Source of the DNA: Enterovibrio sp. JCM 19048
GTDB taxonomy: Bacteria; Pseudomonadota; Gammaproteobacteria; Enterobacterales; Vibrionaceae
Length of the DNA: 64,000 bases
NCBI GenBank assembly: GCA_001310415.1
Contig: BAXE01000001.1
Location: forward strand, 372,001-436,000
Direction: 5' to 3'
The notes below the pieces were generated by a model that saw nothing but the letters and a program-made list of their open reading frames with translations, had not been told where the DNA came from and did not search any database. The translations under genes and the position numbers were made by a program. Positions within the stretch are counted from its first letter, which is position 1. Every line of letters starts with the position of its first letter. Of the stretch, positions 1 through 9,689 are shown one piece after another.

Positions 1-1124
<1,124 letters not shown>

Positions 1125-1150
1125 TCCAATAAAACACCCTACGTAAGCAA

Positions 1151-1182
1151 AAAGCCCCGCTTGAAAGAGCGGGGCTTTTTTA
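1151..1182. terminator. Bidirectional rho-independent terminator after glpK
   Basis: Stem AAAGCCCCGC / GCGGGGCTTT with an 8-base loop and T-runs on both sides. It sits between convergent glpK and the minus-strand membrane protein gene, so it can serve both. Confidence 0.85.
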
Positions 1183-1614
1183 ATAAAAACAGCGTAGTGA
1201 AACGTTCAACAATGTCATTTCAGAACGCCCGCTGAATACCAGGCTGCACTGATCATCAAGATAGTATGCTCGACTAAGCCGAATGATAGGGGATTCCTGA
1301 TTTCCTACCGAAAGGTACGCATTTCTGTGTGAATTGCTGGCTTCGTAATCGTAACTATAGTCAATCACTTGAATACCCAGCTCATCATCGTCTAAATCGG
1401 AATAAGTTACTCGTGAGGTCAGTTGGTCGCCTTCAAGTTCAATATACGTTTCCCACTTGAACCCAATAGCTTCTACTTTACCAAATGCTTGAATGGAGAA
1501 AAGCGTAGGCACGTAAAACAAAAAAACATTGAGTAAAACAATAGAAACAACGATTTTTATTCTGGTTGCTTTAACACTGAAGTAAGAGCTGATCTTTCGA
1601 ATATAGGCAGTCAT
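1180..1614 (-). CDS. Small membrane-anchored periplasmic partner of the adjacent regulator
   Basis: A 144-residue protein with a short cytoplasmic N-terminus, one hydrophobic segment at about residues 19-42 (IKIVVSIVLLNVFLFYV) and a roughly 100-residue periplasmic domain ending in two cysteines (DDQCSLVFSG and SLRCFY). No family is recognised by sequence. The architecture and position match small partners of membrane winged-helix regulators such as ToxS, TcpH and VtrC: single TM, periplasmic domain, and a start codon inside the 3' end of the regulator gene (44-base overlap at 1571-1614). The regulator also ends in two cysteines with similar spacing (DNHDC ... LLLQC), so the two C-terminal domains may be related or disulfide-bonded. 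The partner role is inferred from context. Confidence 0.6.
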   Translation of the reverse strand: MTAYIRKISSYFSVKATRIKIVVSIVLLNVFLFYVPTLFSIQAFGKVEAIGFKWETYIELEGDQLTSRVTYSDLDDDELGIQVIDYSYDYEASNSHRNAYLSVGNQESPIIRLSRAYYLDDQCSLVFSGRSEMTLLNVSLRCFY

Positions 1615-2209
1615 GGTTGTCTATCTTTAGTTTAATGTCACCGTTTTCAGACTGTTCCATGTCAGGGTAGGGTTGGAGATGGTGCAGTTCAATGAAATCC
1701 GCACGGTTGTATAGAGACTCTCCCGCAACCCAGAGATTGTAAATGGTAGCGCAGGAAAGCAGCACCATCACGAGTAGCCAGGCAATATTGCTCCGCTGAT
1801 GTTCGGGCTCCGCCTTCGCTTCCACCTCCGTACAGGACTCAAGCTCGTCACGTACCAACGTCTCTTGCACTGGTTTGGGCTTGAAGACGAGCGAGTAACC
1901 GACACCAGGCTCGTTAACCAGAATCGTCTTGTCTACATCACCAATTGCTTGCCGTGTTCTTATAATTAGTTGAGGCAAACTTTCCGGAGAAGTGTGTTTT
2001 GAGCCCCAAACGGACTCAATGATTTGGTCATTCTGAACGGTTTCAGGGTAAGCGTCATATAGGCACTTTAGTAGCTGATACTGCTTTGGTGTTAGAACGG
2101 TACTTTTTGACTCCGGATTAGAGCCATCATTCTTACCGAGAGTTAACTGTCTCGAATTCACTTCCCATGTGAAATTCCCGATTACTATTTCTATATCTTT
2201 GTTTGTCAT
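1571..2209 (-). CDS. Membrane-anchored winged-helix transcription regulator (ToxR/CadC-type)
   Basis: About 212 residues from the ATG at 2209; a longer frame reaches 2248, but neither start has a clear ribosome site. The N-terminal 110 residues are an OmpR/PhoB-type winged helix (LTPKQYQLLKCLYDAYPETV, then VWGSKHTSPESLPQLIIRTR and the wing NEPGVGYSL). A linker of about 30 residues leads to one TM segment (IAWLLVMVLLSCATIYNLWV) and a periplasmic tail of about 50 residues with two cysteines near its end. The family (ToxR, TcpP, CadC, VtrA) binds promoters from the inner membrane in response to periplasmic signals such as bile salts. The next gene starts inside this one, so the pair is translated together. 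Target genes and signal are unknown. Confidence 0.75.
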   Translation of the reverse strand: MTNKDIEIVIGNFTWEVNSRQLTLGKNDGSNPESKSTVLTPKQYQLLKCLYDAYPETVQNDQIIESVWGSKHTSPESLPQLIIRTRQAIGDVDKTILVNEPGVGYSLVFKPKPVQETLVRDELESCTEVEAKAEPEHQRSNIAWLLVMVLLSCATIYNLWVAGESLYNRADFIELHHLQPYPDMEQSENGDIKLKIDNHDCLYSKDQLLLQC

Positions 2210-2492
2210 AGGGAAGATACTAGGTGTGGTTGGAAAAGAAAGGCGCATAAAGTACAGTGTTTTGAACTGAAAGTGAAGAGTTGTAAGCAGTTATTTAAAG
2301 CAGAAACTGTAATGGAAAAGTGTAAAAGAGCGCAAAAACGTAAGGATAGCCTTGCACCCCAATTGTGGCTTTAGAACTGGACTCCAATAAGGCGTCACAT
2401 GTTTAGTGCCGAAGCCGTCTGTGTCTTCGTTTCAGCCTGTAAGCCTTATCACCACAAAAATAGGCGATTCGTTCCGCATTTGCGCCTGAAGG

Positions 2493-2725
2493 GTGCGGCA
2501 AGCCAGTGAGAATGTGCTCGCGGTTAATCACCCCCTTTATCGGCCAAATACAACAATGCACACGAAGCTGCTGACAATACGCCTACTCTCTGCCGTTGGG
2601 GCAACCCGCGCTGGCGCAAGAATTAACGCGACCATTGCTGATGTGCTTGCGAGATTGGAAAAGCCGAGGCGGTAATTGCAGAGCTTCTGCAACAAGAACA
2701 CCTTGTCTCCAAGGGTGGAATTTAG
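2493..2725 (+). pseudogene. Unrecognised small gene, frame-broken
   Basis: A frame from a GTG at 2493 reads RQASENVLAVNHPLY and later INATIADVLARLEK. It meets a stop only because a five-A run appears as four at about 2659. Restoring one A continues as AEAVIAELLQQEHLVSKGGI, with the stop at 2723-2725. The start is unclear and the coding may begin further left in another frame. A terminator follows immediately. I do not recognise the family; the amphipathic C-terminus is helical. The 240 bases between this and the regulator at 2248 show no other feature. Confidence 0.4.
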
Positions 2726-2746
2726 TCGATTGCTGCGTAACAATTG

Positions 2747-2775
2747 AAAGCCGAGTGTGAACTCGGCTTTTTTTG
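2747..2775 (+). terminator. Rho-independent terminator
   Basis: Stem AAAGCCGAGT / ACTCGGCTTT with a GTGA loop, followed by TTTTTG. It ends the short broken gene at 2493-2725. Confidence 0.8.
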
Positions 2776-2823
2776 TGCTATTTCAACATCATGCTGCCAC
2801 TAGCTAGTCGTCATTCGAAAATT

Positions 2824-3968
2824 ATGAACCAAACAGAAATTACTATTCCTACAACAATGCTTGGCTTTGAGTACAACATTGAACTTCACAGTTGGTCGAA
2901 AAAACTGCATGGATTTCGTGTATTTACAGATGGAGCGCGCGAAAAACTAGAGGGTGGGTTGGGGCTCAATCTAGAATTTGTTTCTGGTAATACGGACGCA
3001 GATAGCTGGATGTCAGAAATCCCATCTAACCTGCTTCATGCGACAAGCGTTTTCCCTGAACATCAATACCAAATGTTGTGGTTAGCCGCCAATTTGAGGG
3101 AAGCAGAGCAATTGCTTTGCAGCAGACCGCTTCTACTGGCTCTGATATGTGAAAAACACAGTCTGGATAACGATGCTGCGCTTGCTCTTGCTCGTTTAGG
3201 CCAAAGAGAAATACTGCATGCATTGGGTCTCGATTGCTCAAAATCAGCGCTTAAGTTTATTGATAAGCTGGATCTAACATATGAACGAGAGAGTGAAATG
3301 GCGCATGTGGTAAAGCAATTGGACGCATCATTTCGCCGATATCGTGTTTTTAGCCATTACCTAAAGGTCAATTTGCAGGCACTGACGCTAGACCAAAGCT
3401 ATCCGTTTCTGACAGGCACTCGCTTAGGCAAGGCACTTGTTGAGCAAACACATAGACAGTTCAGAAATCTTTCCGCGTATTTGAGCGATACATTGGCGTT
3501 AGGGCACGCTGTTGGTGTGTTAGATCCCATTCGAAATATCGAGATACTTTCTTCCTTGGAAGAGCTTGTTGAACTTCATGACCGATGGGTTGACGAGCAA
3601 CTGGCGTTGAGGTCAGGCGACGCGGAGCCCATTGACGCAGACATACCTTACTCAAAAGTGTTAGCTGAAACACATGGCATTGTTCAGATTGTCGATTATC
3701 AGGATTTGTGCCACGAAGCAGAGGCTCAAAAACACTGTATTCGCGTGTATCACAATCGAATTGCGAGAGGCTATATTGCGCTTTTCGCCTGACGAGTCCT
3801 GAACGCATGACGATTGGCGTAACCATTAATCGTAAAAAAGAGTTTCCCTTTGATATTGAGCAGGTGAGGGGATATAGGAATGCTTTGCCCTTAGAAGAAA
3901 CACGTCAGATCATTCACGAGTGGTTCGAGGGCTGTAAAAGGCGGCTTTATGCTGATCCGAACGATTAA
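2824..3968 (+). CDS. PcfJ-like domain protein (frame break)
   Basis: About 381 residues from the ATG at 2824 (MNQTEITIPTTMLGFEY). A longer in-frame start at 2773 lies on the preceding terminator and is unlikely. The C-terminal third matches the PcfJ-like family: HCIRVYHNRIARGYIALF, then RLTSPERMTIG and QVRGYRNALP, closing with a tryptophan-containing helix (IIHEWFEG). PcfJ proteins are named after a plasmid conjugation locus and also occur in chromosomal accessory cassettes of vibrios; their function is unknown. At about 3786 CTTTTCGC should be CTTTTTCGC. With one T restored the protein continues to 3968. The next gene begins inside the last codons (ATG at 3949), so the two are coupled. Confidence 0.7.
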
Positions 3969-4295
3969 GCGCTGCTCGGATGCGCGGCAATACAAACCGT
4001 ATGATTTTGATTCAGCGATTGACGAATATCTCAATGGCTTACCGCAGTGCTCAGGCGGGTAGAAATTATCGCTCCCAATGCGCTTTTTCATTGTCGCCTT
4101 ATTGTTGACGCGGAGTATCTGCTGTAATGGGCGGATGATCGCGCTTCAATCATCATAAGTTCGGATGACGATGAGCAGACAGCGCGGCTTGCATTGCCAT
4201 TGTGGCTAGAAGGCGCAGATTTAAACAACGTTGATGTGACGGTTCTTCCGGTAGCAATGAGGGGAATTGTCGCAGATTACGCCACTGATTTCTAA
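3949..4295 (+). pseudogene. Unrecognised gene downstream of the PcfJ-like protein, frameshift plus nonsense
   Basis: Starts at an ATG overlapping the end of the PcfJ-like gene. It reads MLIRTIKRCSDARQYKPYDF and DEYLNGLPQC, then loses frame at about 4060 (GGGTAG, probably one T missing). It continues as EIIAPNALFHCRLIVDAEYL, meets an in-frame TAA at 4125-4127, and then runs clean as WADDRASIIISSDDDEQTAR, PLWLEGADLNNVDVTVLP and VADYATDF to a stop at 4295. Roughly 115 residues in total. The TAA needs a substitution (CAA to TAA would fit), so a run-length error does not explain it and the gene may be truly dead. The acidic SSDDDEQTA segment is its most distinctive feature. No function is known. 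Confidence 0.5.
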
Positions 4296-4298
4296 ATA

Positions 4299-4468
4299 AT
4301 GGACAAGCCAGCGCATTTTATTCGCAGTGTGGTTCTGATGCACTGAGTGTTAACGTTAGCTCAGAAAAGGGAGAATATGATGGTTACTTTCACAACGTCA
4401 GTGAAAGATAGCGACGTCAGAATAGCCATTTACTGTGTGAGAAACACATGCAGATCACGCTTTTTTGA
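4299..4468 (+). repeat. Left copy of island-flanking direct repeat, inside a small gene remnant
   Basis: Bases 4361-4409 match 9699-9747 at 47 of 49 positions. Both copies read the same peptide, SEKGEYDGYFHNV, in one frame. Here that frame extends upstream as QCGSDALSVNVS and downstream to a TAG at about 4410, then RRQNSHLLCEKHMQITLF to a TGA at 4468. It is the 3' end of a small gene, probably the third of the PcfJ cassette and starting near the ATG at 4299 with a frame break. The right copy retains only the 3' portion. Short 49-base duplications inside a gene end on both sides of foreign DNA suggest a recombination (attachment-like) site. Confidence 0.6.
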
Positions 4469-4620
4469 AACCGGAGAGCAAGGAGTGAGCGAATTAGATG
4501 CATATCGGTGTGAGGATGTTTGAATACGAGTTGTTAGTGTTTTTTGAGATTTACAGGGTGTTTGATTTACTTTGGTATATATAAATAATCGATTTTTTGT
4601 GTTTGTTCTTAAGGTGTGTT

Positions 4621-5043
4621 ATGGAATTAGTTGCAAATATTTGGCCTGTTGTAGATCAGTATACTGGTGTGATTCAACGTTACTTTATTAAAGCCTATGC
4701 TATGGATGCAAGTGACGATGAAATATCCAATGTTTTATCAACCTTAGCTAAAACAGATTATCGTACAGCGACGTTAGTTGCTATCCCCGATGAATATGTA
4801 CTGAACTGGGATGGTAACGAGCAGATTGGTGCAGTAACGATAAATGGATTTAATGACAACTTCTTTCGTCTTATTGAAGACAAGCTAAAGCTAGTTGAAC
4901 GTGAATTCGATCATCCTATGTATAGTGGATTTAACTCCAGCGGTTACCCTGTTTTTCCTGAAAAAATTTGTTTTCCTAAGAATCCATATATTGTAAGAAC
5001 GGCACTCCTAGAAACTAGTCATGGGAAACTTCAAGTTGTGTGA
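4621..5043 (+). CDS. Hypothetical protein, first gene of the island
   Basis: A 140-residue intact frame. I chose the ATG at 4621 because AAGGTG lies just upstream; an in-frame start at 4597 has none. The protein starts MELVANIWPVVDQYTGVIQR and is acidic, soluble and without TM segments. A distinctive stretch is LVAIPDEYVLNWDGNEQIGA followed by FNDNFFRLIEDKL. I do not recognise a family. Codon use is visibly richer in A and T than the flanking core genes, as in the rest of the island. Its position at the left edge next to the flanking repeat suggests it entered with the island. It is one of the few undamaged island genes. Confidence 0.6.
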   Translation: MELVANIWPVVDQYTGVIQRYFIKAYAMDASDDEISNVLSTLAKTDYRTATLVAIPDEYVLNWDGNEQIGAVTINGFNDNFFRLIEDKLKLVEREFDHPMYSGFNSSGYPVFPEKICFPKNPYIVRTALLETSHGKLQVV

Positions 5044-5113
5044 TGTTTCGTGTTTCTTATTAAAATAGGGACTTTACTTTTACTGTTTGGCCTGAAACAG
5101 GATGAATCCTTGA

Positions 5114-5397
5114 ATATGCAAGCGTAACATCGGAACGACAGTTCTAAACCGTTTGGTTGGCGAGCCAATCAGCCAAGGCTCATCACGTAACATTACGGCT
5201 ATTGCTTCTATGGCTAAAAATGGCGAGTCCAAGCACCCACGGAAAGCGGTAATGAATGCTTTCACTCACCGAGGCATTAAAGCGTTAGCGACAAGAAGGT
5301 TGGTATTGGTCACCATTACAATGCGCCAGGCAGTGATGGTTGGAATAGTTTAAACCCTGAGCCATATCACTTCGATTATAAAGAAGAGGTAGCTTAA
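5114..5397 (+). pseudogene. Broken unrecognised gene upstream of the membrane protein
   Basis: One frame from about 5114 reads RLVGEPISQGSSRNITAIAS, then MAKNGESKHPRKAVMNAF and THRGIKALA. A shift near 5290 leads into KKVGIGHHYNAPGSDGWNSL and EPYHFDYKEEVA, ending at TAA 5395-5397. That stop overlaps the ATG of the next gene (TAATG), so the two were translationally coupled. Further left, 5044-5113, other frames are open only briefly, so the true start is lost. The protein would be at least 95 residues, basic in the middle and aromatic at the C-terminus. I do not recognise it. One length error would explain the internal break, but the missing start suggests real truncation. Confidence 0.4.
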
Positions 5398-6012
5398 TGG
5401 TTGGGATATCAATGAATGCCAACAACATTATCCAGCTCTCGGTATTGACGGTTCTTCAGTTCGCTGCGATACCCCTCGTTAATCAAGGTGCTTTTGATAT
5501 CAGTTATATCAACATTCTAAAAGATACCGGTGGCGCGATGTTAGCGATTGGAGCGGTTTCGGGGTGGCTTAGCTACCTCATTCCTGCGAATCTTAAGAGC
5601 GTATTAGTGTTTTGGCGATGGAGCAATGTGTTACCAGGTCATCACTTTATACAGCTATCAGAAAGAGATCGACGCATTGATATCGTGGCTTTAAAAGCCC
5701 GAGTTTCCGAATATGAAATGTTAAAACTCAATGGCTGTGAGTAGAACTGCTTTTGGTACAAAGAGTTTTATCGCCCAGCCAATAAGCAGCAGGAAGTGGC
5801 TTCGAGGCACAGATCTTATTTGCTATACCGAGATGCGGCCGCAGTTTTCTTTTGTTAGTGCCTTTGCATTGATCGTAGCAAAGCAAGTCTTCAGTGCGCA
5901 GTTTTTAGAAGTGAGTTATCAATCCTTGTGGGTGTTTGCGGTAGCCATCGCAGGCTTTTCACTTGCAGCTAGAAATGCAGGGCAAAGATTAGTAACAACG
6001 GCAATAGCGTGA
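5397..6012 (+). pseudogene. Four-TM membrane protein with amber codon and frame break
   Basis: The N-terminus has two hydrophobic segments (IIQLSVLTVLQFAAIPLV and GGAMLAIGAVSGWLSYLI), then a cytoplasmic insert with FWRWSNVLPGHHF and ERDRRIDIVALK. A TAG at 5742-5744 interrupts it, but the same frame continues NCFWYKEFYRPANKQQEV and RHRSYLLYRDAA. At about 5847, in a TTTT run, the frame changes and two more hydrophobic segments follow (FALIVAKQVF; LWVFAVAIAGFSLAA). Two-TM/insert/two-TM topology with LPG and RD motifs recalls small membrane proteins found in defence loci, but I cannot name the family. TAG for CAG is a plausible C-to-T change, so this may be a true pseudogene. Confidence 0.55.
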
Positions 6013-6059
6013 GTTTATAACGTGTGTGATTTGGCAACAAAATTAAAAAGGAATTTATT

Positions 6060-7573
6060 GTGACAACGACAGTATGCGCAACAACGATGAACAGAAAAGA
6101 CAAACTTCAAACCCTAATGGCTCAGATGAGTGATGGACTATTAGAACGAGAGCATCAGGTTAAACTAATGATGCTAGCGGCACTATCTGGTGAGCATGTT
6201 TTACTTGTTGGGCCGCCAGGAACGGCTAAAAGTGAATTGGCAAAGCGACTGAAAAGTGTCTTTGTCGAGGCTAATTACTTTGAACGATTGGTGACGCGTT
6301 TTTCTGTACCAGAAGAGTTGTTTGGTCCGCTATCAATCAAAGCTTTAGAAGAAGATCGTTATAACAGGCTCACCAGTGGCTATCTTCCTGAGGCATCAGT
6401 GGCTTTTGTTGATGAAATCTTCAAGGCAAATAGTGCAATTTTGAATAGCCTTTTAACACTGTTAAATGAGCGTCAGTTTGATAATGGAAATCGAAGAGTT
6501 AATGTTCCTTTAATCTCTGTTGTAGCAGCAAGTAACGAGTTACCTGAGGGAGAAGAACTAAGTGCACTATATGATCGATTCATTCTGCGTTCTTATGTTT
6601 CACCTGTCTCAGATGAGTCATTTGAACAACTTCTGAGTGGCGCTTTGAAAGAGTTTGATCCCGAGTTGAATATTCGCTTAAAGATAGAAGACCTAGATGA
6701 AGTTCAGAAGTTAGCTGAAAAAGTGGAGTTAAACGCAACTACGATTGAGGCGTGCAAAGAGTTCAAGAACTACCTGAAATCGAAAGATATTAAAGTATCT
6801 GACCGCCGTTGGCGTAAGCTGGTGAAATTAATGAAAGTGTCGGCTTTTACTTCAGGCTTTAATGAAACCAGTATTTACGACACATGGATTTTTCCACATT
6901 GTTTATGGGAACAACCAGGCAATTTGAAGGCCTACAAGAGCTCTACAAGCGATTGGTGACTGTTGATGGAAAAACACCACCATCACGCCTATTACAAGTT
7001 TTGAGTGTATGGGAAAGTAGGCTAACAGAAGAAAGCAGCCCGCATAAAAAAGATACTCAAGGAAAACTACTCTATATCGATTGTGATGGTAATGAAACGA
7101 CTAAAAAGTCTAGTGAACGTCAAGCGATGGATAAAAACGGTAGATTGCTATATCAAGACTATGACGGAAGTAAAACTACGAACAACAATTATGGTCGGTT
7201 CGAACCTTGGATGGAAAAAGTGGAGAACAATCCATTGATTGGTAGTACTCGATTTTCCAATGCTCATATCGAAAGCAGAGTATTAAGCGTTCAAGAAATA
7301 GTGATTAACATCGAGCAGCACATTGATACTGTTAAGCAAGAATTGCAGACAGTTGCACAATACTTCAATAGTCACCTTTGGTTAGATTGCAGTTTATTAC
7401 CAGAAATTGTCGACTCACTCAACGAGTCTCTAAAGCAGGCTGAAAAGCTGTTAAATAGAGCTAATAAACTTGTTGATGGGTTTAGCCGTTTGCCTTTGGA
7501 GGAAGACCCAAGCATTGAGATTGCTGAGCTAGTTTCTTCTGATGGCCCGGCGGAAGGAGAGTTGTGTGATTAG
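6060..7573 (+). CDS. RavA-like MoxR-family AAA+ ATPase (frame break)
   Basis: About 505 residues. The likely start is the GTG at 6060, preceded by AAGGA; an ATG lies at 6087. The AAA+ core closely resembles RavA: Walker A GPPGTAKS at residues 51-58, the MoxR insert RFSVPEELFGPLSIKAL, Walker B VAFVDEI at 114-120, sensor-1 region VVAASNELPEGE, YDRF arginine-finger region near 173, and sensor-2 SDRRWRK near 247. At about 6920 GGCAA should be GGGCAA; restoring one G yields QFEGLQELYKRL. The C-terminal half does not look like the RavA LARA domain. It carries a tandem motif (GKLLYIDCDGNETT, GRLLYQDYDGSKTT) and an alpha-helical end. In E. coli, RavA works as a hexamer with the vWA protein ViaA; the next gene encodes such a partner and overlaps this one by 8 bases. 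Confidence 0.85.
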
Positions 7574-9112
7574 AGAACTGTATCAGATGAGCTCTCCGTT
7601 ATTGAACTTGGATAGCCAATTAACATGCCTCGATAATGTGCCGGAGAAGTTTCTTCCGGCTGTTATTACAAGTACTAATGGTGAGTTAGTAGCGCGGTGC
7701 GAGTCCTTAGTGAATTCCAGAAATGAACTTCTACGAGGAAAGAGTCCAGCAAGTCTATTTCCCTTAACGCCGCAGCCACTCGCCAACGCGATCTGTAAAG
7801 TGGTAGAAGAAACCGGATTAAGTCGGTACTGCGCTCAAAGTGAAGAAGTCACAGATGCTCTGCTATCTGACATTCTTGCTGTAATAGACAAGCTTCAATC
7901 TAAGGCTTCTCCTCTGATAAGTGATCTGATTAAGCAGTTAGAAGAGGAAGCGTTAAACCAAATTAAGCAAGCTTTGGAGAAGAAAAAGAGCAAGCGTAAG
8001 TCGACTAAACCTCCGTCTCTGACTAATGCACAGCGGGCAAGCATTACTGAAACGGCCTCTGAGGAAGCTTGGCAGCAAATGCTCTCTGGGCAGGAGGGTA
8101 ATGGTATCTTGCCTGCTGTATGGCAAGAGAGGCTAGCAGTTTGGGCTCAATTAGAAGAGGTTTTTACTGAACTTGGGTTGATCACAGGTTTAGGCTTTGA
8201 CTTATCAAAAGGTGTTTTTCAAAGCATGGTTGGTTAGATATTGTTCGGTTAAACAAGCTTGTTAAAAAGCTTCCCAAGTTACAAAGCTTGATTCGAGACT
8301 TAGGGCGTGAAGATCAAGCAGAAGGATCAGTACTTGAAGAAATCGTCATCAAAATGAGTTTCGCTTCTCGTCATGAGAAGTATGTAACGACACCTCTAGT
8401 TCCAATGGAGACTAAAGGCATTACGCGGTCGGATTCGATATCTAGAATGTTACCTCAAGAAGCCTCACTGTTAACCAATCCTGTGCTTAAAAAACTCTGG
8501 CATGCTAAGCGAGCAGAGCATGCTTTACTTACTTACTCAGTGGAAGGGACTGAAGTTCTGAAGACAGAAGAACTAGTAGAACAAGAGTCTGTTAGTGAAA
8601 AGCAGGGCAATCAAACCAATAAGAAGCGAGGCCCGATGGTGATTTGCTTGGATACTTCAGGCTCTATGCAAGGGATGCCAGAAAACATTGCAAAAGCGAC
8701 GGTTCTGGAATGCTTGAAAGTAGCCTCCAAGGAAAAGCGGCGATGCTACGTTTATCTTTTTGGAAGTCAGAAGGAGGTTAGTGAACTCGATCTGACGCTA
8801 GATGCTTCTGGGTTTAATGACTTGCTTAACTTTCTCACGATGTCTTTTGGAGGTGGTACAGATGCTGAAGGACCACTTAATAACGCACTGGAAAAATGTG
8901 ACTCAGAAGAGTGGTATAAAGCCGATATCTTGCTAGTGAGTGATGGTGAGTTTCCGGTGACTTCAGGGTTGAGTCGAAAAATTAGCAACCGAAGAGAGAG
9001 GCAGGGGTTGCAAGTCCATGGTATTCAAATCGGTAACTCTCATTACACATCGATGGGTAAAATCTGTGACCCTATGCATTATCTTTCAGATTGGATTGAT
9101 TTAAAACGATAG
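7566..9112 (+). CDS. ViaA-like von Willebrand factor A domain protein (frame break)
   Basis: About 515 residues. The GTG at 7566 is preferred because GGAAGGAG lies six bases upstream and it overlaps the stop of the ATPase gene. The N-terminal two thirds are helical, including a lysine-rich linker (QALEKKKSKRKS). At about 8226 AGCATGG should be AGCCATGG; restoring one C gives SHGWLDIVRLNKLV. The C-terminal vWA domain has a complete MIDAS: DTSGSM near residue 362, the threonine in FGGGTDAEG near 430, and LVSDGEFPV near 457. RRCYVYLFGS and GPMVICLDTSGSM align by eye with E. coli ViaA. In that system ViaA stimulates RavA ATPase activity. Here the partner is probably the upstream ATPase. Confidence 0.85.
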
Positions 9113-9130
9113 CAAAATTAAAGGATTATT

Positions 9131-9663
9131 ATGTGCCAAGCAAAAAAAGTCTTTGATGTATCTATTAAAGACGCTGAAAGGATTCTTGAAGCCTACGAAC
9201 ACATGAAAAGTATCCCAGATTTGGGGCGCGATCCGGAAGAACTTAAACGTGCTGCGCTTATTATGTCTTTAACTGCATGGGAAACCTATGTAGAGGACAA
9301 GATCAGCGAAGAAGTTGAGTTACAAACAAAGGTGCTTCAAGGCTCACAGATAGGGCACTTCATAACTGCTCATTGGAAAAAGAACTAAAGTTCTTCCACA
9401 CGCCAAACAGTAAAAAGACAAAAGATCTCTTTGAACGTTTTCTCGGTATTGATGTTACTGAATCTTGGTCGTGGCCCGGGTATGAGGACTCTGAAAGGGC
9501 TCGTGCAAAACTAAATGAGTGGATAAAGAAACGCGGAGATGCTGTTCATCGGTCAGTAGCAGACAAACAGACGACTCATCTGATCAGTAAGCCTGAGGCT
9601 GAAAAGTGCATTAAGTTTTTTAAAAGCCTAGTGGAGGTAACAGATGCTGCCTTGGGTCTTTGA
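9131..9663 (+). CDS. HEPN-domain protein with Rx4H motif, RiboL-PSP-like (frame break)
   Basis: About 177 residues starting at the ATG at 9131 (AAGGATT upstream), 18 bases after the vWA gene and so in the same transcription unit. The first half has SLTAWETYVEDKISEEV, typical of the WExxVE helix in RiboL-PSP-type HEPN proteins. The second half has KKRGDAVHRSVAD, an Rx4H motif of the kind that cuts RNA in HEPN nucleases. The two halves are split at about 9375, where CATTGG should be CATTTGG; restoring one T gives HLEKELKFFHTPNS. HEPN proteins act as RNases in toxin-antitoxin, abortive infection and CRISPR systems. RNase activity here is predicted only. The upstream ATPase/vWA pair could control it. 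Confidence 0.7.
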
Positions 9664-9689
9664 TAAAAGATGGAATCCATTTTAAGTTT

